10,355 bases of DNA from Methanosarcinales archaeon (GTDB lineage Archaea; Halobacteriota; Methanosarcinia; Methanosarcinales; Methanogasteraceae), in assembly GCA_030594905.1 (NCBI GenBank), contig JAUVEF010000027.1, positions 1 through 10,355 on the forward strand. The letters are read 5' to 3'. Made by a program: the position numbers and the translations under genes. The notes beneath the pieces are model-generated. The model did no database searches. It saw only the letters and a program-made list of their open reading frames with translations, and was not told the DNA's origin. Positions 7,601-10,355 of the stretch are shown piece by piece. How positions within the stretch are numbered: the first letter of the stretch is position 1; the number at the start of each line of letters is the position of its first letter.

Positions 7601-7712
7601 AGCACGGCACTTCACGGTCGGCATGATGCTCAAGTCGGTCAGGGCGTTTTCGGATATCGCAGACGCTTCCGAGGCAGGAGAAGGAACGGCGGCAGGCGAG
7701 ACGGCTACGTAA
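4638..7712 (+). CDS. hdrA: Enlarged heterodisulfide reductase subunit A with two FAD modules
   Basis: The product is 1024 residues, whereas classical HdrA is about 650. Module 1 (1-430) starts directly with a Rossmann GGGIAG motif (13-18). It has the FPTMDCAMCTLSPK motif (Cys 57, 60), an inserted ferredoxin part (Cys 109, 112, 115, 119 and 156, 164, 167, 171), and a CxnCxxxCC set (Cys 252, 265, 269, 270). Residues 450-580 are the domain that normally opens HdrA: VVVCRCG (458, 460), CSG (493), ASCTPRTHEP (518) and IREHCSWVH (550). Module 2 (590-910) repeats the Rossmann fold (GGGIAG, 597-602) and the CxnCxxxCC set (740, 751, 755, 756) but lacks the DCxxC motif and the ferredoxin insert. A C-terminal ferredoxin follows (CIGCGTCVTVCP 931-941, CKGCGSCASACP 972-982), then an Ala/Gly/Glu-rich tail. 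HdrA is the flavin hub of electron bifurcation with HdrBC and MvhD. An SD (GGAGGTG) lies 7 nt before the ATG. A QmoA-like or HdrA-HdrA fusion is the best description. Confidence 0.93.
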   Translation: MAGDKVGAAAVIGGGIAGIQSALDLAESGIKVYLIESGPSIGGTMSQLDKTFPTMDCAMCTLSPKLVDAERHPNIELMTYCDLVGISGEEGNFTVTVNKKARYVDETKCIGCEICFAKCPVKVPDEYNELLGKHKAIYLPFPQAVPKIAVIDAERCLYLTKGKCGNCAKACEAGAVDYEQKDKQVDIPVGAIILTTGFKPFDAAKLEQYHVEHTKVITSMQFERMLSSSGPTEGHIELMDGSRPKRIAWIQCVGSRNPEIGNPYCSAVCCMYATKEAMVAKEHDPTLDMTIFVIDVRAFGKGFEEFYQRAKTAGVRYIRSRPNGVDIDPVTDNVYVKYESEEGAIEREEFDVIVLSIGLTASEETKKIAEMAGIELDEFGNIKTDMINPVETSVPGIFAAGTIQGPKDIPDTVADASGAAARAGAMLAGARGTLVTKKEYPDEIPLNGDKPRIGVVVCRCGINIGNVVDVPDVVEYAGALPGVVVSKEEIYACSGDSHERIGEMIKEHNLNRVVVASCTPRTHEPLFQETCRNAGLNPFLFELANIREHCSWVHQNEPEKATVKAKDTVRIAVAKSSLAEPLYTQELSLTKSALVIGGGIAGMTAALDIANNGFEVALVEKEPELGGMLRSIKKLHNGQKASDVLSEMVAKVEANPLVTAYTGTMLESVSGAMGNFKATLTGGTELEFGAAIIATGAHEFEPEGYFSYGKYENVVTQLQLEEMLEKSLDADIKTVVMIQCAGGRNDERPYCSRVCCINALKNAIRIKEESPDTNIYVLYRDIRTYGVWEELYIKARELGIFFMRYTEDQEPEVGDGVVNVFDHLLGRDVEIATELVVLSAPTETPESNVTLSEQFKVPLGGNNFFLEAHIKLRPVDFATDGVFLCGAAQSPKLIDESVAQASAAASRACTILTRDTLETMGNISVVDPERCIGCGTCVTVCPYEAPTMQDVTVTVEEITYTAKKSEINPTLCKGCGSCASACPANAITARHFTVGMMLKSVRAFSDIADASEAGEGTAAGETAT

Positions 7713-7735
7713 GCGTTTGTGAGATGTGAGAAATT

Positions 7736-7787
7736 CGAGGGCTTTGTAAGGAGATTCTTTACAAGACCCTCGTGGTGTTATTTTTTT
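7736..7787 (+). terminator. Strong hairpin and T7 terminator after hdrA
   Basis: The arms CGAGGG...CCCTCG (7736-7741 and 7767-7772) close a long stem whose inner part (TTTGTAA against TTTACAA) also pairs, with a few mismatches. A run of seven T follows at 7781-7787. This sits 24 nt after the hdrA stop and should end the hdrCBA transcript. Confidence 0.65.
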
Positions 7788-8172
7788 GTGAGTTGCTGGT
7801 GTTACGACCTCCGGGGTTTTTTGGTGGCAACAGATGCCACTCGGGGCAGGCGCAGCACATCGCTTTGGTGCATCAGGGATTCTGCGGGCAGGCGCGGGCT
7901 TGGAGGATCGAAGTTCGGCTCGAGTACAAGTATAACCTAAATAAGATCGTGGAACTGCAAAGGGTTCAACGTATCAATGGCAGTAAATCCTGAGTGAGTC
8001 CGGTTGAACTCATGGGCGATGTTTCAGACGTACAGAAACATCATGAAACAAGATAATCACAAGACGATTCATGCCATGAAAGACGACCTTCGAGACGCCC
8101 CTCTGGGTGGGGGTCGATCTTTGAACTTGAGTTACCAGACAAAAGCAGCATAACCCCCAGGTTTTTGGAAGA
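7788..8172. other. Gene-free interval between hdrA terminator and tRNA genes
   Basis: I find no gene with a start and SD that I would defend. Two overlapping plus-strand frames of 73 codons start inside the hdrA terminator hairpin and lack an SD, so I left them out. The interval contains a hairpin GTGGC-N7-GCCAC (7824-7840), a directly repeated decamer GGGCAGGCGC (7844-7853 and 7886-7895), a TATA-like stretch AAGTATAACC (7928-7937), and the three further inverted repeats described separately. Several other stems and an AT-rich to GC-rich change suggest RNA structure rather than coding. Confidence 0.4.
7962..8116 (+). ncRNA. Possible structured RNA with three consecutive hairpins
   Basis: Three stems follow one another. 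GGGTTCAAC (7962-7970) pairs with GTTGAACTC (8003-8011), nine pairs including one G-U. GATGTTTC (8018-8025) pairs perfectly with GAAACATC (8035-8042) over a 9-nt loop. CGACC (8084-8088) pairs with GGTCG (8112-8116) and encloses CCC/GGG. A TATA-like TATAACC (7931-7937) lies about 30 nt upstream of the first stem, at the right distance for a transcript start there. The family is unknown: no clear C/D boxes or complete H/ACA motif were recognised. Strand is inferred from the TATA position. Confidence 0.25.
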
Positions 8173-8262
8173 TGGGCCCACTGCGATTCGAACGCAGGAC
8201 CGCTCGGTTTCTCATTTAAGAATTATGAGCCGAGCGCTCTGACCTGGCTAAGCTACGGGCCC
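8173..8262 (-). tRNA. tRNA-Met(CAU): tRNA-Met (CAU), elongator type, with 15-nt intron
   Basis: The acceptor stem GGGCCCG pairs with TGGGCCC (one G-U) and the discriminator is A73. The D arm, the anticodon stem CTCGG/CCGAG with loop CTCATAA, and the T arm CTGCG-TTCGAAT-CGCAG are all intact. Removing 15 nt (8209-8223) after position 37 gives a 75-nt tRNA. G1-C72 argues against the archaeal initiator, which has A1-U72. An Ile2 (CAU, lysidine/agmatidine-type) identity cannot be fully excluded. No CCA is encoded. It lies 5 nt downstream of tRNA-Asn and is probably co-transcribed with it. Confidence 0.9.
8209..8223 (-). other. Intron at tRNA position 37/38 with bulge-helix-bulge
   Basis: The loop bases CTCA (32-35) pair with TGAG inside the intron to form the 4-bp central helix. 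It is flanked by 3-nt bulges TA|A (5' site) and AA|A (3' site), with the anticodon stem CTCGG/CCGAG outside. This is the canonical archaeal splicing-endonuclease substrate, with a minimal intron of 15 nt. Confidence 0.85.
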
Positions 8263-8267
8263 ATGAA

Positions 8268-8341
8268 CGCCGCCAACAGGGCTCGAACCTGTGACCTCGT
8301 GGTTAACAGCCACGCGCTACTACCAACTGAGCTATAGCGGC
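8268..8341 (-). tRNA. tRNA-Asn(GUU): tRNA-Asn (GUU)
   Basis: The acceptor GCCGCTA pairs with TGGCGGC (one U-G), with discriminator G73. The D arm is GCTCAGTTGGTAGTAGC. The anticodon stem CGTGG/CCACG holds the loop CTGTTAA (anticodon GUU). The T arm is ACAGG-TTCGAGC-CCTGT. The gene is 74 nt with no intron and no encoded CCA. It precedes tRNA-Met in transcription order. Confidence 0.95.
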
Positions 8342-8367
8342 ATACGATCGGATTTGCCAATTTTCCG

Positions 8368-8379
8368 ATATACATAATC
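8368..8379 (-). promoter_or_regulatory. TATA box for the tRNA-Asn/tRNA-Met pair
   Basis: On the minus strand the sequence reads TTATGTATAT, centred about 30 nt upstream of the first base of tRNA-Asn at 8341. That is the expected distance for an archaeal tRNA promoter. Confidence 0.45.
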
Positions 8380-8401
8380 ATAGCAATACAGACTTAAACC
8401 T

Positions 8402-8425
8402 ATGTGTTGCACCACATGTTTAATC
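8402..8425 (+). promoter_or_regulatory. Promoter and inverted repeat before the aCPSF2-type gene
   Basis: TGTTTAAT (8418-8425) lies about 27 nt upstream of the ATG at 8451, and no SD precedes that ATG. Together these suggest leaderless transcription. An adjacent perfect inverted repeat ATGTG-N6-CACAT (8402-8417) abuts the TATA-like element and could be a BRE-side regulatory site. Confidence 0.35.
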
Positions 8426-8450
8426 AGTCATAAGCGCTCACTTATTTAAT

Positions 8451-9707
8451 ATGGGTTGTTCATTGCGGTTTCTTGGTGGGTGCATGGAGGTCGGCAGATC
8501 CGCAGTTCTGGTTGACGATGAAATTCTGCTTGACTACGGGATAAAACCGGGCGAGTCGCAGGATCATTTACCATCATATCCGCTTAACGGAGTCCGCCCA
8601 CAATCGATCATCATCTCGCACGGTCACCTCGATCATTGCGGACTGGTGCCGAATATCATGGATGTACACCCGCAGGTCTATTCTACGCCGATTACCAAGA
8701 ATCTCGCAGCGTTTCTGGCGAAAGACACGCTTTCGATCGCTGAGCGTGCGAGACATGTGCCGCCGTTCTATGCCCAGGATATCCATGAGTTTGTGCGAAA
8801 TGCCTGCACCATTGACTACAGGGAGGAGTTTGAGTGCGGCAAGCACACCGCGCAACTATATGATGCAGGACACATCCCCGGCTCGACATCGATCCTCTTG
8901 GAGTCTGAAAACGGGATGCGGATTCTGTACACCGGCGATGTGAACCTCTCAGACACACGTCTGCTGAACCGTGCTGACCAGCAGCCAAAGGCAGACATCC
9001 TGGTCATGGAAAGCACGTATTACGGCACCGATCACACACCAAGAGATGAACTGGAGCATGAATTCGTTGACTCGATACGTGAAACGATCGAACAGGGTGG
9101 AAATGTGGTCATACCCTGTTTTGCGATCGGAAGAACGCAGGAAATCCTGCTGGTGTTGTATAAACACGGACTGCACCCTTATGTTGATGGAATGGGCGTT
9201 GATGTGTTCAGGATGATGATTCAGTACCCTGAATACCTGCGAGACTCAAGCGCGCTCCAGCAAGCGTTCGACAACGCTACTGCGGTGAGGCCAAACAAGC
9301 GGTCACAGTTGTTAAAAGAGGCTTCTGTCGTCGTTACAACCGCAGGGATGTTAAACGGCGGACCTGCGCTGTATTACATCAACAAACTGCACGATGATCG
9401 GCACAGCAAGATTCTGCTGACTGGATATCAGGTCGAGGGCACCAACGGATATTATGCACTCAAGCACCGCCACATAACCATCGGGAAGCGGGTACTGCGT
9501 CTGGGCATGAAGGTGGAGCAGTACGATTTCTCTGCTCACTGCGGAGATGGTGAGTTAAAGGAGATCGTGCGCAGGTTCTGCGACCTTGGCGGTGAGCTCG
9601 TGTTTGTGATGCATGGCAACAACCCCGGCAAGTTCGCATCATGGATTTCGGAACATCATGTTGATGCGGTAGCGCCCGAAAACGGCGATGAATTCCGGAT
9701 AGAGTGA
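8451..9707 (+). CDS. Beta-CASP metallo-beta-lactamase ribonuclease, aCPSF2-type
   Basis: The product is 418 residues, the length of archaeal CPSF2 without the N-terminal KH domains that mark aCPSF1. It starts MGCSLRFLGGCMEVGRSAVLVDD-like (motif 1 region). It carries motif 2 HGHLDH (57-62), motif 3 His 141 (DAGHIPGS), motif 4 Asp 163 (YTGDVN), and the beta-CASP motifs A (Glu 187, MESTYYG), B (His 363, FSAH) and C (His 388, MHG). All zinc ligands and beta-CASP residues are therefore present, so it should be an active endo- or exoribonuclease in RNA processing or decay (family knowledge). No SD is seen, and a leaderless start at the ATG is likely. It is transcribed divergently from the tRNA pair and convergently with the PIN gene. 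RNase J is the main alternative, but RNase J is longer and has a C-terminal domain. Confidence 0.92.
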   Translation: MGCSLRFLGGCMEVGRSAVLVDDEILLDYGIKPGESQDHLPSYPLNGVRPQSIIISHGHLDHCGLVPNIMDVHPQVYSTPITKNLAAFLAKDTLSIAERARHVPPFYAQDIHEFVRNACTIDYREEFECGKHTAQLYDAGHIPGSTSILLESENGMRILYTGDVNLSDTRLLNRADQQPKADILVMESTYYGTDHTPRDELEHEFVDSIRETIEQGGNVVIPCFAIGRTQEILLVLYKHGLHPYVDGMGVDVFRMMIQYPEYLRDSSALQQAFDNATAVRPNKRSQLLKEASVVVTTAGMLNGGPALYYINKLHDDRHSKILLTGYQVEGTNGYYALKHRHITIGKRVLRLGMKVEQYDFSAHCGDGELKEIVRRFCDLGGELVFVMHGNNPGKFASWISEHHVDAVAPENGDEFRIE

Positions 9708-9731
9708 CATATCCGAGCAAAGAAGCAGACC

Positions 9732-9753
9732 GGCGGCGCACAAACGCACCGCC
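9732..9753. terminator. GC-rich hairpin between convergent genes
   Basis: GGCGG (9732-9736) pairs with CCGCC (9749-9753), with two more inner G-C pairs after one mismatch. A second stem GCTGC-TGCC-GCAGC follows (9760-9773). They lie between the convergent stops of the nuclease gene (9707) and the PIN gene (9787). No clear T-tract follows on either strand, so a terminator role is tentative. Confidence 0.3.
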
Positions 9754-9786
9754 ATCTCTGCTGCTGCCGCAGCCCCCGAACAATTC

Positions 9787-10104
9787 TCACGGCTTTTGGA
9801 TATTGAGCCACTCTACTCGCTCAAAGTCCCGGTCATTGGTTGCGATGCTCGTTATTCCGTGCTTCTTCATCGTTGCGAGATGTATGGCATCATTCGATAG
9901 CAAGCCATAGCGTTCGGAGTATTCAAGAGCAATGCCAAATACATCATAATCTATTCCAACGATCTTCAAATTTCCAATCGCGCTGATGTTCAGTATGGCA
10001 TCCCGTGCTTTGCCTAACTCCCTCACAGACTCCCAATTCTTCTTCAAATATTTCACAGCGGATTTTGGCTCTATTTTGTATCTCTCAACAACTTCAGCAA
10101 TCAT
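9787..10104 (-). CDS. PIN-domain (VapC-like) nuclease, C-terminal half, frame-separated
   Basis: This frame encodes 105 residues: a helical part, then LSNDAIHLATMKKHGITSIATNDRDFERV (69-97). That is the second half of a PIN domain, with acidic residues Asp 72 and Asp 91/93. Its ATG (10104) overlaps the stop of the preceding half as ATGA and has no SD. The joined product across the break would read ...NEVFHRL-MIAEVVERYK..., exactly the expected continuity of one PIN protein of about 165 residues. Inserting one base (TTA-ATG instead of TTATG) would restore a single gene. Alternatives are a real frameshift mutation, a sequencing error, programmed -1 slippage, or two coupled half-proteins. Confidence 0.75.
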   Translation of the reverse strand: MIAEVVERYKIEPKSAVKYLKKNWESVRELGKARDAILNISAIGNLKIVGIDYDVFGIALEYSERYGLLSNDAIHLATMKKHGITSIATNDRDFERVEWLNIQKP

Positions 10105-10283
10105 AACCTGTGAAAAACTTCATTGCATACTATAACAGATATTAGAGCGCGGTATTCGCCCATATTGATCTGTTCCAAGAAACGATTGCACGATTCAGCA
10201 TATTTCCAGTGATTAAGAATATCGTATAGGAAAATATTGGCGTCGATAAAGATGGTGGTCCCGTTTTCTAGCTCATCCGGCAT
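10101..10283 (-). CDS. PIN-domain (VapC-like) nuclease, N-terminal half, frame-separated
   Basis: This frame encodes 60 residues: TIFIDANIFLYDIL (10-23) with the first catalytic Asp at 14, then ALISVIVCNEVFHRL with the conserved Glu at 55. It stops at TGA right after HRL. The start ATG at 10283 has an SD-like GGAG 9 nt upstream and follows the stop of the upstream frame immediately (TAGATG). Alone it lacks the remaining acidic residues, which are in the next frame. VapC-type PIN toxins cleave RNA and are paired with an upstream antitoxin, which fits the small tail found upstream. As it stands the toxin is probably inactive unless frameshifting or assembly of the halves occurs. Confidence 0.75.
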   Translation of the reverse strand: MPDELENGTTIFIDANIFLYDILNHWKYAESCNRFLEQINMGEYRALISVIVCNEVFHRL

Positions 10284-10355
10284 CTACACCGGCTCCAGGT
10301 CAGGACTCTCTATAATCTCTTCAACCCATTTTCTATTCGAAATTTTTATAAGCCC
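10284..10355 (-). CDS. C-terminal tail of a possible antitoxin (cut by the right edge)
   Basis: The 23 codons read ...LIKISNRKWVEEIIESPDLEPV and then stop TAG, directly abutting the PIN start. The stretch looks coding. Its size and place match the antitoxin of a type II VapBC-like pair, but too little is present to name a family. The same bases include TTATAAAAAT (10342-10351, minus strand), which could instead be a TATA box for the PIN gene. Confidence 0.42.
   Translation of the reverse strand, partial: GLIKISNRKWVEEIIESPDLEPV
10342..10351 (-). promoter_or_regulatory. Alternative TATA box for the PIN gene
   Basis: On the minus strand it reads TTATAAAAAT, predicting a start near 10318-10322 and a leader of about 37 nt with an SD-like GGAG. 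It competes with the reading of the same bases as the end of an antitoxin gene; both can be true if the promoter is internal. Confidence 0.25.

Noticed and set aside
7811..7822. GGGGTTTTTT as a second terminator
   Set aside because: No stable stem precedes the T-run, and it adds nothing beyond the hairpin/T7 element at 7736-7787.
7719..7993. Two 73-codon plus-strand frames after hdrA
   Set aside because: Both begin at or within the terminator hairpin, lack an SD, and neither resembles a known family. The end of one (VRLEYKYNLNKIVELQ) looks mildly protein-like, so a remnant cannot be fully excluded.
1..10355. CRISPR arrays, insertion sequences, att sites or replication origin
   Set aside because: No regularly spaced repeats, transposase motifs, terminal inverted repeats or origin boxes were seen. 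The tRNA 3' ends have no obvious duplicated copy in the window.

Overview
The window looks like a chromosomal segment from a euryarchaeon of the methanogen / alkane- or methane-oxidiser type (Methanomicrobia, Syntrophoarchaeia or ANME-1-like). The grounds are a complete heterodisulfide reductase set (hdrC, hdrB and an enlarged hdrA) with an mvhD/FlpD-type [2Fe-2S] protein, an elongator tRNA-Met with a canonical archaeal bulge-helix-bulge intron, an archaeal beta-CASP (aCPSF2-type) ribonuclease, and archaeal TATA/BRE promoters combined with Shine-Dalgarno (SD) sites. Lineage assignment below that level is inference.

Layout. Positions 1-2130 are on the minus strand. Reading leftwards: a 49-codon Asn-rich small ORF with a strong SD, a GerW/YtfJ-family protein, a DUF2953 (YtfI-like) membrane-anchored protein, then a separate unit of a polytopic membrane protein overlapping the start of a winged-helix regulator that runs off the left edge. 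GerW and DUF2953 are neighbours in spore-forming Firmicutes, and here they sit in an archaeon. Positions 2142-2532 contain no gene I can defend.

Positions 2533-7712 on the plus strand are the metabolic core: mvhD, a possible 45-codon small ORF, then hdrC-hdrB-hdrA tightly coupled and closed by a strong hairpin/T7 terminator. The encoded complex should move electrons through MvhD to HdrA (FAD and FeS clusters), which bifurcates or confurcates them between a ferredoxin-type carrier and the HdrBC CoM-S-S-CoB site. HdrA is the striking gene. It has 1024 residues against about 650 in the classical protein. It contains two Rossmann/FAD modules, with the usual HdrA amino-terminal Cys domain in the middle of the chain rather than at its start. 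No hydrogenase or formate dehydrogenase gene is in the window.

Positions 7788-8172 are gene-free but rich in inverted repeats and may hold a structured RNA. Two tRNA genes follow on the minus strand, Asn(GUU) then Met(CAU) with a 15-nt intron. A leaderless aCPSF2-type nuclease gene lies on the plus strand. At the right edge, on the minus strand, is a PIN-domain (VapC-like) gene split in two by a one-base frame change, preceded by the tail of a possible antitoxin. I see no insertion sequence, CRISPR array, rRNA or phage gene.
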